Below, one piece after another: positions 51,215-60,883 of a DNA stretch of 64,000 nucleotides (position 1 is the stretch's first letter; the number at the start of each line of letters is the position of its first letter). A program made the translations under genes and the position numbers. The DNA is from Piscinibacter sp047602365 (GTDB taxonomy: Bacteria; Pseudomonadota; Gammaproteobacteria; Burkholderiales; Burkholderiaceae_C): contig JASGHM010000002.1 in assembly GCA_047602365.1 (NCBI GenBank), forward strand, positions 1,798,001-1,862,000. The letters run 5' to 3'. The notes under the pieces are model-generated. The model saw only the letters and a program-made list of their open reading frames with translations, was not told where the DNA came from and did no database searches.

Positions 51215-51230
51215 TGGCACAGCGTTTGCG
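51215..51230 (+). promoter_or_regulatory. Sigma-54 (-24/-12) promoter of nifV operon
   Basis: TGGCACAGCGTTTGCG, full match with GG at 51216 and GC at 51228. An ATG at 51231 would lie ahead of the transcription start and so cannot begin nifV. Confidence 0.92.
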
Positions 51231-51260
51231 ATGAACGGCTCGTCAAAGCCTGGAGGCGAC

Positions 51261-52412
51261 ATGTCTTCCCCACCCGCTGGCACTGCACTGCTGACCATCA
51301 ACGACACCACCTTGCGTGATGGCGAGCAGACCGCGGGCGTGGCCTTCAGCGACGACGAGAAGCTGGCCATCGCCGCGGCGCTGGATGCGGCCGGCGTGCC
51401 GGAGATGGAGGTCGGCATCCCGGCGATGGGCGAGCACGAGGTCGAGCTGATCCGCGAGATCACCGCGGCGACCCGCCATGCGCGCACGATGGTCTGGGCG
51501 CGCATGGTCGACAGCGATCTCGCGGCGGCGCTGCGCTGCAATGCCGACATCGTGCACCTGTCGATCAGCGTCTCCGACATCCAGATCGAACGCAAGCTGG
51601 GTCGCGACCGCGACTGGGTGCTGGCGACGATCCGCCGCTTCGTCGACCGGGCGGCCGATGCCGGCGCCACGGTCAGCGTCGGCTTCGAGGACGCCTCGCG
51701 CACCGACGGCGACTTCCTCGTGCGTGCCGCGCAGATCGCTCAGCAGCATGGCGCGGTGCGCGTGCGCTATGCCGACACGCTGGGCCTGCTCGAACCCTTC
51801 ACGACGCACGACCGCATCGGCCGTCTGCGCCGCGAACTCGACATCGGCATCGAGATGCATGCCCACAACGACCTCGGCCTGGCCACCGCCAACACGCTGG
51901 CCGCGGTGCTGGCCGGTGCGACGCACGCCAGCACCACCGTCAACGGCCTCGGCGAACGTGCCGGCAACGCCGCGCTGGAAGAGGTGGTGATGGCGGCGCG
52001 GCACCTCTACGCGCTCGACTGCGGCGTCGACACGACGAAGCTGCCGCGCATCTCGCAGCTCGTCGCGGTGGCCTCGGGGCGGCCGGTGGCGGCGGGCAAG
52101 AGCATCGTCGGCGCCGCGGTGTTCACCCACGAATCGGGCATCCACGTCGACGGGCTGCTGAAGGACCGCGGCAACTACGAGGCCTTCCAGCCCGAGGAGC
52201 TGGGCCGCCAGCACTCGCTGGTGCTGGGCAAGCACTCGGGCTCGCACGGCGTGCGCGACGCCTACGCACGGCTGGGCATGCAGCTCAGCGCGCAGCAGGC
52301 GAGCGCGCTGCTCGACTGCATCCGCTCCCACGTGGCCGCCACCAAGCGCGCCCCCACCGACGCGGAGCTGCTCCGCTTCTACTTCGACGAGGAGTCCGCA
52401 TGGACAGCCTGA
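51261..52412 (+). CDS. nifV: Homocitrate synthase NifV
   Basis: A 383-residue acyltransferase of the DRE-TIM family making homocitrate, the organic ligand of FeMo-co. INDTTLRDGEQTAGVAFSDD is the catalytic N-terminus, MHAHNDLGLATANTLAAVLA the metal-binding region, TTVNGLGERAGNAALEEV the isopropylmalate-synthase-type motif. Start chosen at MSSPPAG with GGAGG just upstream; the earlier in-frame ATG overlaps the promoter. Overlaps nifW by 13 bp. Confidence 0.96.
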   Translation: MSSPPAGTALLTINDTTLRDGEQTAGVAFSDDEKLAIAAALDAAGVPEMEVGIPAMGEHEVELIREITAATRHARTMVWARMVDSDLAAALRCNADIVHLSISVSDIQIERKLGRDRDWVLATIRRFVDRAADAGATVSVGFEDASRTDGDFLVRAAQIAQQHGAVRVRYADTLGLLEPFTTHDRIGRLRRELDIGIEMHAHNDLGLATANTLAAVLAGATHASTTVNGLGERAGNAALEEVVMAARHLYALDCGVDTTKLPRISQLVAVASGRPVAAGKSIVGAAVFTHESGIHVDGLLKDRGNYEAFQPEELGRQHSLVLGKHSGSHGVRDAYARLGMQLSAQQASALLDCIRSHVAATKRAPTDAELLRFYFDEESAWTA

Positions 52413-52747
52413 CCGACCGACTGAAGGCGCTGTCCAGCGCCGAGGACTTTTTCGCCTTCTTCGCCGTGCCCTTCGATGAGGCGGTCGTCCGGGTCAACCG
52501 GCTGCACATCCTCAAGCGCTTCTACCAGTACCTGCACAAGTCGGAGGGCATGGCGGGGCTCAACGAAGTCGACCTCTTCAAGCGCTATCGCGAGCTGCTG
52601 GCGCAGGCCTACCAGGACTTCGTCACCTCCACGCCGGCGCGCGAGAAGGTCTTCAAGGTATTCCAGGACGCCGACGGCACGCAGCACGTGCAGCTCGCGT
52701 CGCTGCGCGACAGCCTGGCCGAACGGTGCCTGCCGCGCGCTGCCTGA
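52400..52747 (+). CDS. nifW: Nitrogenase-stabilizing protein NifW
   Basis: A 115-residue NifW: LKALSSAEDFFAFFAVPFDE, VNRLHILKRFYQYLHKSEGM, EKVFKVFQDADGTQHVQLAS. NifW protects or matures the MoFe protein, perhaps with NifZ. Starts inside the end of nifV. Confidence 0.95.
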   Translation: MDSLTDRLKALSSAEDFFAFFAVPFDEAVVRVNRLHILKRFYQYLHKSEGMAGLNEVDLFKRYRELLAQAYQDFVTSTPAREKVFKVFQDADGTQHVQLASLRDSLAERCLPRAA

Positions 52748-52761
52748 ATCGGGAGAGAGCC

Positions 52762-53610
52762 ATGCACATCGTCGTCTGCATCAAGCAGGTGCCCGACTCG
52801 GCGCAGATCCGCGTCCACCCGGTCACCAACACCATCATGCGCCAGGGCGTGCCGGCGATCGTCAACCCCTACGACCTGTTCGCGCTGGAGGAGGCGCTGC
52901 GCCTGAAGGACCAGTTCGGCGGCCGCGTGACCATGCTGTGCATGGGCCCGCCGCAGGCCGAGGAGGCGCTGCGCAAGTGCATCAGCTTCGGCGCGACCGA
53001 CGCGGTGCTGGTCACCGACCGCGCCTTCGCCGGCGCCGACACGCTGGCCACCTCCTACGCGCTGGCCGCGGCGATCCGCCGCATCGGCCAGGAGCAGGCG
53101 GTGGACCTGGTCTTCACCGGCAAGCAGACCATCGACGGCGACACCGCGCAGGTCGGCCCCGGCATCGCCAAGCGCCTGGGCCTGAACCTGCTGACCTACG
53201 TCAGCCGCATCGTCGAGCTCGACCTCGACGCGCGGCGGCTGCGCGTCGAGCGGCGCGCCGAGGGCGGCGTGCAGCTGCTCGACACCACGCTGCCCTCGCT
53301 GATCACCATGCTGGAGGGCACCAACCAGATGCGCTTCGCGAGCATGGACGACATGCTGCGCGCCGGCCGCTTCGCGGTGCGCAAGTGGAACAAGGACGAC
53401 GCCGGCATCGAGGACCTGACGAAGATCGGCCTGAAGGGCTCGCCGACCATCGTCAGCAAGGTGTTCGGCCCGACGCCGCGCACCGACAAGGCCGACATGC
53501 AGGTGGTGGCCGACACCAGCGTGCAGGACGTGACGCTGAACCTGCTGCAGAAGATCTTCACGACGCACCCGCAGATCGAGGCGGAGCTGGTCGAACGGCT
53601 GTCGGCCTGA
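52762..53610 (+). CDS. fixA: Electron transfer flavoprotein beta subunit FixA
   Basis: A 282-residue ETF-beta: MHIVVCIKQVPDSAQIRVHP, NPYDLFALEEALRLKDQFGG, FTGKQTIDGDTAQVGPGIAK. Part of the FixABCX electron-bifurcating complex that uses NADH to reduce quinone and ferredoxin/flavodoxin for nitrogenase. GAGAGAG precedes the ATG. Confidence 0.96.
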   Translation: MHIVVCIKQVPDSAQIRVHPVTNTIMRQGVPAIVNPYDLFALEEALRLKDQFGGRVTMLCMGPPQAEEALRKCISFGATDAVLVTDRAFAGADTLATSYALAAAIRRIGQEQAVDLVFTGKQTIDGDTAQVGPGIAKRLGLNLLTYVSRIVELDLDARRLRVERRAEGGVQLLDTTLPSLITMLEGTNQMRFASMDDMLRAGRFAVRKWNKDDAGIEDLTKIGLKGSPTIVSKVFGPTPRTDKADMQVVADTSVQDVTLNLLQKIFTTHPQIEAELVERLSA

Positions 53611-53623
53611 AGGAGCACGCACC

Positions 53624-54733
53624 ATGAACGACGCCACCAAGCCGGCCGCGCCGGCCGCCCCCAAGGCCGCCGGCCGTGCCGGACGCAACACCGAGCTGCC
53701 CGAGCACCTGAAGGCCTACAAGCATGTCTGGGTCTTCGTCGAGCACGACCGCGGGCATGTCAACCCGGTCAGCTGGGAGCTGATGGGCGAGGCGCGCAAG
53801 CTGGCCGACAAGCTGCAGGTGCAGGTGGCCGGCGTGATCCTCGGCGGGCCCGACGAGCCGCTGGACGCCTACGCGAAGGAGGCCTACGCCTATGGCGCCG
53901 ACCGCTGCTACCTGATGCGCGACCCGGTGCTCAAGGGCTACCGCAACGAGCCTTTCACCAAGGGCCTGACCGACCTGGTCAACACGCACCAGCCGGAGAT
54001 CATGCTGCTCGGCGCCACCGCGATGGGCCGCGACCTGGCCGGTTCGGTGGCGACCACGCTGGGCACCGGCCTGACCGCCGACTGCACCGAGTTGAACATC
54101 GACGGCCGCGCACTCGCCGCGACGCGGCCGACCTTCGGTGGCTCGCTGCTGTGCACGATCATGACGCTGGCCTACCGGCCGCAGATGGCCACCGTGCGGC
54201 CGCGCGTGATGCAGATGCCGCGCCGCGACGAGACCCGCAGCGGCGACATCGTCGAGATGCCGCTGGGCATGGTCGAGACCGAGGTCGTCACCAAGCTGCT
54301 CGACTTCATCCCCGACGCCAACCGCAGTACGGTGAACCTGGCCTATGCCGACATCATCGTCACCGGCGGCAAGGGCCTGAAGAACGCCGACAACTTCAAG
54401 CTGGTCTGGGACCTGGCCCGCGTTCTCGGCGCCGAGGTCGGTGCGACGCGCGCAGTGACGCAGGCCGGCTGGTGCGAGGCCGAGCGCCAGGTCGGCCAGA
54501 CCGGCAAGACGGTACGGCCCAAGCTGTACATCGCCGCCGGCGTGTCGGGTGCGATCCAGCACCGTGTCGGCATGGAAAGCTCGGACGTGATCGTCGCGAT
54601 CAACACCGACCCGAACGCGCCGATCTTCGACTTTGCGCACCACGGCATCGTCGGCAGCGCGATGCAGGTGCTGCCGGTGCTGACGCAGGCCTTCCGTACC
54701 CACCTCGACAAGCGCATCCGCAAGGTCGCCTGA
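53624..54733 (+). CDS. fixB: Electron transfer flavoprotein alpha subunit FixB
   Basis: A 369-residue ETF-alpha with the FAD-binding C-terminal domain: TGGKGLKNADNFKLVWDLAR, GCTRAVTQAGW-like GATRAVTQAGWCEAERQVGQ, KLYIAAGVSGAIQHRVGMES, AINTDPNAPIFDFAHHGIVG. An N-terminal Ala/Pro extension of about 25 residues is present. AAGGAG precedes the ATG. Confidence 0.96.
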   Translation: MNDATKPAAPAAPKAAGRAGRNTELPEHLKAYKHVWVFVEHDRGHVNPVSWELMGEARKLADKLQVQVAGVILGGPDEPLDAYAKEAYAYGADRCYLMRDPVLKGYRNEPFTKGLTDLVNTHQPEIMLLGATAMGRDLAGSVATTLGTGLTADCTELNIDGRALAATRPTFGGSLLCTIMTLAYRPQMATVRPRVMQMPRRDETRSGDIVEMPLGMVETEVVTKLLDFIPDANRSTVNLAYADIIVTGGKGLKNADNFKLVWDLARVLGAEVGATRAVTQAGWCEAERQVGQTGKTVRPKLYIAAGVSGAIQHRVGMESSDVIVAINTDPNAPIFDFAHHGIVGSAMQVLPVLTQAFRTHLDKRIRKVA

Positions 54734-54746
54734 AAGGAGACTCAGC

Positions 54747-56054
54747 ATGGCCAAGGAGAAATTCGACGCGATCGTGGTCGGCGCGGGGCCCTCGGGCAAC
54801 ACCGCGGCCTACACGATGGCCAAGGCGGGGCTCAAGGTGCTGCAGATCGAGCGCGGCGAGTACCCGGGCAGCAAGAACGTGCAGGGAGCGATCCTGTACG
54901 CCGACGCGCTGGAGAAGGTCATCCCCGACTTCCGCGACGACGCGCCGCTGGAGCGCCACATCATCGAGCAGCGCATCTGGGTGCTCGACGACAACAGCTT
55001 CGTCGGCACGCACTACCGCAGCGACGACTACAACAAGCCGCCGTACAACCGCTACACCATCATCCGTGCGCAGTTCGACAAGTGGTTCAGCTCGAAGGTG
55101 CGCGAGGCCGGTGCGCTGCTGATCTGCGAGACCACGGTGGAAGAGCTGCTGATGGACGGCGAGCGCTGCATCGGCGTGCGCTGCGACCGCCAGGGCGGCG
55201 AGGTCTACGCCGACGTGGTGGTGCTGGCCGACGGCGTCAACAGCACGCTGGCGCGCAAGGCCGGCTTCCACGGCGAGCTGAAGGCGGGCAACGTGGCGCT
55301 GGCGGTCAAGGAGATCCTCTTCATGCCGGAGGAGGTGATCCAGCAGCGCTTCAACATCAAGGAAGAAGAAGGCGTGGTCATCGAGATGATGGGCACGGTC
55401 ACCGAAGGCATGGTCGGCACCGGCTTCCTCTACACCAACAAGGATTCGCTGACCATCGGCGTGGGCTGCATGCTCAGCGACTTCAAGGCCAACCCGCAGA
55501 AGACCGCGCCCTACGCGCTGCTCGAGAAGCTGAAGAAGCACCCGAGCATCGCGCCGCTGATCGAGGGCGGCGAGATGAAGGAGTACTGCGCGCACCTGAT
55601 CCCCGAAGGCGGCTTCCACGCCGTGCCGCAGGTCTACGGCGAGGGCTGGATGATCGTCGGCGACTCGGGCGGCTTCGTCAACGCGGCGCACCGCGAAGGC
55701 AGCAACCTGGCGATGACGACCGGCCGCCTGGCTGCCGAGACGGTGATCGCTGCGAAAGCGGCCGGCAGGCCGCTGAACGCGAAGACGCTGAAGGCCTACA
55801 AGGAGCGCCTCGACCAGAGCTTCGTGATGAAGGACCTGCACAAGTACCGCGACCTGCCGCAGGTGCTGCACCAGAGCCCGCAGTTCTTCACCACCTACCC
55901 CGAGCTGGTCAGCCGCGCCGCAAAGACGATGTTCACCGTCGACGGCGTCGACAAGAAGACCAAGGAGCGCGAGATCCTCGGCAGTTTCAAGTCGGCGCGC
56001 CGCTGGCGCGGGCTGGTCGGTGACGCATTCAAGCTGTGGAGGGCCTTCCGATGA
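54747..56054 (+). CDS. fixC: FixC, ETF-quinone oxidoreductase-like flavoprotein
   Basis: A 435-residue FAD protein: FDAIVVGAGPSGNTAAYTMA dinucleotide motif, then VVVLADGVNSTLARKAGF and GWMIVGDSGGFVNAAHREGS. It passes electrons to FixX and the quinone pool. AAGGAGA precedes the ATG; its end overlaps fixX (ATGA). Confidence 0.96.
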   Translation: MAKEKFDAIVVGAGPSGNTAAYTMAKAGLKVLQIERGEYPGSKNVQGAILYADALEKVIPDFRDDAPLERHIIEQRIWVLDDNSFVGTHYRSDDYNKPPYNRYTIIRAQFDKWFSSKVREAGALLICETTVEELLMDGERCIGVRCDRQGGEVYADVVVLADGVNSTLARKAGFHGELKAGNVALAVKEILFMPEEVIQQRFNIKEEEGVVIEMMGTVTEGMVGTGFLYTNKDSLTIGVGCMLSDFKANPQKTAPYALLEKLKKHPSIAPLIEGGEMKEYCAHLIPEGGFHAVPQVYGEGWMIVGDSGGFVNAAHREGSNLAMTTGRLAAETVIAAKAAGRPLNAKTLKAYKERLDQSFVMKDLHKYRDLPQVLHQSPQFFTTYPELVSRAAKTMFTVDGVDKKTKEREILGSFKSARRWRGLVGDAFKLWRAFR

Positions 56055-56347
56055 GTCTCGCCGTCAACGTGGAAGAGAAACTCTTCCAGAACCGCTACAA
56101 GGTCGACCATGGCCGGCCGCACATCCAGATCAAGGATGCGGACATCTGCAAGAACGAGTGCCAGTCGCAGGCCTGCACCTACGTCTGCCCGGCCGCCTGC
56201 TACAAGGTCGAGGGCAACCGCGCGGTGACGCTGATCACCGATGGTTGCCTGGAGTGCGGCAGCTGCCGCGTGATCTGCACCGAGCACACCAATGTCGCGT
56301 GGGAGTACCCGCGCGGTGGGCACGGCATCCTGTTCAAATTCGGATGA
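56051..56347 (+). CDS. fixX: FixX ferredoxin-like protein
   Basis: A 98-residue ferredoxin with ligands in CKNECQSQACTYVCPAAC and CLECGSCRVICTEHTNVAWE. It is the Fe-S subunit of the FixABCX complex. Its stop overlaps the next start (ATGA). Confidence 0.96.
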   Translation: MSLAVNVEEKLFQNRYKVDHGRPHIQIKDADICKNECQSQACTYVCPAACYKVEGNRAVTLITDGCLECGSCRVICTEHTNVAWEYPRGGHGILFKFG

Positions 56348-56799
56348 ACCACGTCGAGAAGTTCCTCGCCCACGCGATCCAGCTCGAACGCGACGCGGCC
56401 CGCCGCTACGAGGATCTGGCGGCGGCGATGGGCACCGAGGGCAACCGCGAGCTGGGCGTGTTCTTCACCCGCATGGCGCACTACTCGCGCCTGCACCTGG
56501 CCGATGCGATGGCCCGTGGCGGCTTCCGCACGCTGGAGCCGCTGGCGTCGCACGAGTACGAGTGGCCGGAGGGCATCTCGCCGGAGACGGCCGACTGGGC
56601 CGGCGTCGATGCCCAGATGGGTGCACGCGACGCCCTGCAACTGGCACTCGACGGCGAACGCCGCGGTCACGCCTACTACGCCGGCATCGCGGCCACCAGC
56701 AGCGACGCCGAGCTGCGCGGCATCGCCAGGCAGTTCGCCGACGAGGAGGCCGAGCATGTCGCCGAGCTCGAGAAGCTGCTCGCCGGCTGCCCGGTTTGA
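56344..56799 (+). CDS. Rubrerythrin/ferritin-like protein
   Basis: A 151-residue four-helix-bundle protein: QLERDAARRYEDLAAAMG, FTRMAHYSRLHLADAM, LDGERRGHAYYAGIA and QFADEEAEHVAELEKLL. The last helix has the E-x-x-H iron ligands, but the helix-2 motif, usually E-x-x-H, reads SRLH, so one expected Glu is missing. Likely a diiron or iron-handling protein protecting against oxygen or peroxide; coupled to fixX. Confidence 0.8.
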   Translation: MNHVEKFLAHAIQLERDAARRYEDLAAAMGTEGNRELGVFFTRMAHYSRLHLADAMARGGFRTLEPLASHEYEWPEGISPETADWAGVDAQMGARDALQLALDGERRGHAYYAGIAATSSDAELRGIARQFADEEAEHVAELEKLLAGCPV

Positions 56800-56809
56800 T
56801 CTGCCTCAA
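56796..56809. promoter_or_regulatory. FNR/Anr-like box upstream of nifA
   Basis: TTGATCTGCCTCAA is one base from TTGAT-N4-ATCAA. It overlaps the stop of the ferritin-like gene, about 95 bp before nifA. Confidence 0.5.
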
Positions 56810-56819
56810 ACGCGGCGGC

Positions 56820-56833
56820 TTGACTCCGGTCAA
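56820..56833. promoter_or_regulatory. FixK/FNR-like palindrome upstream of nifA
   Basis: TTGACTCCGGTCAA is a perfect TTGAC/GTCAA dyad with a four-base spacer, centred 24 bp after the first box. Confidence 0.5.
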
Positions 56834-56904
56834 CGGCGTGCTTCCGGCTTGCTTCTTGCACTTCCTGTGCCGTTGAGCTGCTGCAGGCTCCAAGGAGGTG
56901 CGCG

Positions 56905-58613
<1,709 letters not shown>

Positions 58614-58617
<4 letters not shown>

Positions 58618-58885
58618 GGCCTGCTCACACTACGGGAAGCCTCGCGCCGGGGTGGCCCAAGGCGCTGGGCAAGGCGTGGCGCGCCGCCCAGGCAGGCCGC
58701 CTGGGCCAGCGGCGCAACGCGGCCCAGCACCTTGGGGCACCCCGGCCCGCAGGGTGATCTCGGCAGCCAGGCGCCTGCCGCGTTGCACGTCTTGCCCAGG
58801 CGGCCAGCCTGGGCCGCGCCGTGCGCCTTGCGGGCGACTGGCTGCCGAGTCACGCGAGTCCTCCCGCAGTGTGAACAGGCCCTAG
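58614..58885. repeat. MITE-like palindromic element between nifA and luxR
   Basis: About 32-bp terminal inverted repeats (58614-58645 and 58854-58885, four mismatches) start and end with CTAG. Inside are two related hairpins (GCCCAGGC ... GCCTGGGC), themselves inverted copies of one another, so the entire 272 bp is nearly palindromic. No open frame. The TAG stop codons of nifA and of the convergent luxR both lie in the terminal CTAGs. Likely a mobile miniature element now acting as a two-way terminator (inference). Confidence 0.7.
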
Positions 58886-59700
58886 CCGCCGCGCCCCTGC
58901 GGCAGGCACAGCGCGAACAGCTCGCCGGCACCGTGGATCTGCAGCTTGCGGTAGGCACGCCGGCGCAGCGTCGCCACGCTGCTGGCCGCGATGCCCAGCG
59001 CGAGGCCGATGCCTTCGCGGGTGTGGCCGGCCAGCGTCAGCGCGCAGACCTCGCGTTCGCGTGCGCTCAGCCGCACCGGCAGGCGTTGCAGCAGCGCTGC
59101 CGCGGCTTCCGGGCCGATGCGCGCGGCCGCGCCGGCCTGCACCGTGGGCTGCAGCGTCGCCAGGTGGCGGCGCAGCAGCGCCAGCAGCAGCGGCGCCAGC
59201 GCGGCGAAGCGGCGCAGCTCGCGCGAGCCGAACGCACCGGCGTCGCGGTCGCGATAGAGGTTGAAGGCGGTCCAGTGGCCGTCGAGCAGCGCTAGCGCCG
59301 ACAGGCGTTCGACCAGGCCGAAACGGTCCCACAGCTGCTCGCCGTAGGCCGGATCGGCGATGTCCTCGCGGCGCAGGCGCACGATGGCCGGTGCGTCGTC
59401 GGCCGATGGCGCGTCGCCGCGCATCAATGCCAGCAGCTGGTCGTGGCGGTACAGCCCGCTGCCGGCATAGACCCGTGCCGACTGCAGCGCGACCGCGCCG
59501 CCACCGGCGCTGGCCGTCAGCACGACACGCGCCTGCAGCCCCGCATCGAAGCGGAACACCGTGGCATGGGCCGCCGCCAGTGTCGGCGCCAGCCAGTCGA
59601 GCAGCGCCGCGCCGAAACCGTCCTCGCCGAACCGGTCGACCACACGCGCCAGCGCCGCGGTATCGGCGGCGCTGTCGGCGGCGGCGTGGGCAGGCTTCAT
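58882..59700 (-). CDS. LuxR-family transcriptional regulator
   Basis: A 272-residue regulator: input domain to about 200, then the LuxR HTH VRLSAREREVCALTLAGHTR, EGIGLALGIAASSVATLRRR, AYRKLQIHGAGELFALCL. Similar in length and layout to the LuxR proteins at 5111 and 62187. The TAG stop is at the end of the palindromic element. Divergent from the Rieske oxygenase at 59789, which it may control. Confidence 0.86.
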   Translation of the reverse strand: MKPAHAAADSAADTAALARVVDRFGEDGFGAALLDWLAPTLAAAHATVFRFDAGLQARVVLTASAGGGAVALQSARVYAGSGLYRHDQLLALMRGDAPSADDAPAIVRLRREDIADPAYGEQLWDRFGLVERLSALALLDGHWTAFNLYRDRDAGAFGSRELRRFAALAPLLLALLRRHLATLQPTVQAGAAARIGPEAAAALLQRLPVRLSAREREVCALTLAGHTREGIGLALGIAASSVATLRRRAYRKLQIHGAGELFALCLPQGRGG

Positions 59701-59788
59701 CGGGCCAGGATTGTCCGCCAGCCGGAGGACAGACGCGGCCGCCGAGTCTGCGCACGATCACGCTTCCAGGAGACAGCGGATTCAAACC

Positions 59789-60883
59789 ATGGACAACACC
59801 ATCGACCGCGCCCGTGAAGCGGCGCTGCGCTTCCAGAGCGAACTCGCCGACGAACGCACCCCCTTCGTGTTCGACGAGTGGTACGTCGCCGCCTTCGCCG
59901 ACGAAGTCACCCGCACGCCACTGGCGCGCAAGCTGCTGGGCATCCCGCTGGTGCTGCTGCGCAGGACCGACGGCGGCATCGCGGTGCTGGAAGACCGCTG
60001 CGCGCACCGCTCGATGCCGCTGTCGCTGGGCAGCGTCGACGGCGACACGCTGGTCTGCGGCTACCACGGCGCGCGTTTCGGCTGCGACGGCGTCTGCGCC
60101 AGCGTGCCCTCACAGGCGACGGTGCCACCCGGTGCGCGCGTGCGCGCCTTCCCCGCCGCACAGCATGGCCCGCTGGTCTGGGTCTGGATGGGCCTGTCGG
60201 CGCCGCCCCACCCTGCCCCGCATCCGACCTGGATCGACGACAGCGACGGCTGGGCCGCCTCGCGCGAGCGGTTGCACATGCGCGCCAGCTACGTGCGCCT
60301 GCACGAGAACCTGCTCGACCTGACGCACCTGAGCTTCCTGCACGCGAAGACCTTCGGCACACCGGACTACGCGAGCGCGCCCTACGACAGCGCCATCGAC
60401 GCCGAGCGTGGCCATTTCGCGCTGACGCGCAGCGTGGTGCCGACGCGGCTGCCGCCGATCTGGGCCAAGCCGACCGGGCTGGAAGGCCAGGACGCCGCGC
60501 GCATCGCCAGCTCGACCTTCATCTCGCCGGCACTGCACGAGGTGCACGTGCGCTTCCACGCCTGCGACCGGCCGGCCGAGCAGCAGCCGTCGCGGGCGAT
60601 CCGCACGGCGCACATCGTCACGCCGGAGTCGGCGACCAGCACGCACTACTTCATCCACCACGGCCGCAACTTCGGCCTGGAAGACAACGAGATCACCGCC
60701 TTCATGCACCAGCAGCTGCTGGCCGCGTTCCAGGAAGACATCGACGGCCTGGAGGCCATCGAGCGCAACCTGGCGAACTACCCGCCGGGCTCGGCGGCGG
60801 AAGTGTCGTTCCGCGCCGACGGCCCGTCGCTGGCGATGCGCCGCTGGTTGAAGCGGCGCGCGCTCGGTTCAGCTCAGGGCTGA
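59789..60883 (+). CDS. Rieske [2Fe-2S] aromatic ring oxygenase subunit
   Basis: A 364-residue oxygenase: Rieske motifs CAHRSMPLSLGS and CGYHGARFGCDGVCA; mononuclear iron region HENLLDLTHLSFLHAKTFG. FDEWYVAAFADEVTRTPLAR is the VanA-like start. Its end overlaps the convergent substrate-binding gene by ten bases. Substrate unknown. Confidence 0.87.
   Translation: MDNTIDRAREAALRFQSELADERTPFVFDEWYVAAFADEVTRTPLARKLLGIPLVLLRRTDGGIAVLEDRCAHRSMPLSLGSVDGDTLVCGYHGARFGCDGVCASVPSQATVPPGARVRAFPAAQHGPLVWVWMGLSAPPHPAPHPTWIDDSDGWAASRERLHMRASYVRLHENLLDLTHLSFLHAKTFGTPDYASAPYDSAIDAERGHFALTRSVVPTRLPPIWAKPTGLEGQDAARIASSTFISPALHEVHVRFHACDRPAEQQPSRAIRTAHIVTPESATSTHYFIHHGRNFGLEDNEITAFMHQQLLAAFQEDIDGLEAIERNLANYPPGSAAEVSFRADGPSLAMRRWLKRRALGSAQG

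Noticed and set aside
51231..51260. Earlier ATG for nifV.
   Set aside because: It directly follows the -12 element at 51228-51229, so it would lie upstream of the transcript start; the ATG at 51261 has GGAGG.
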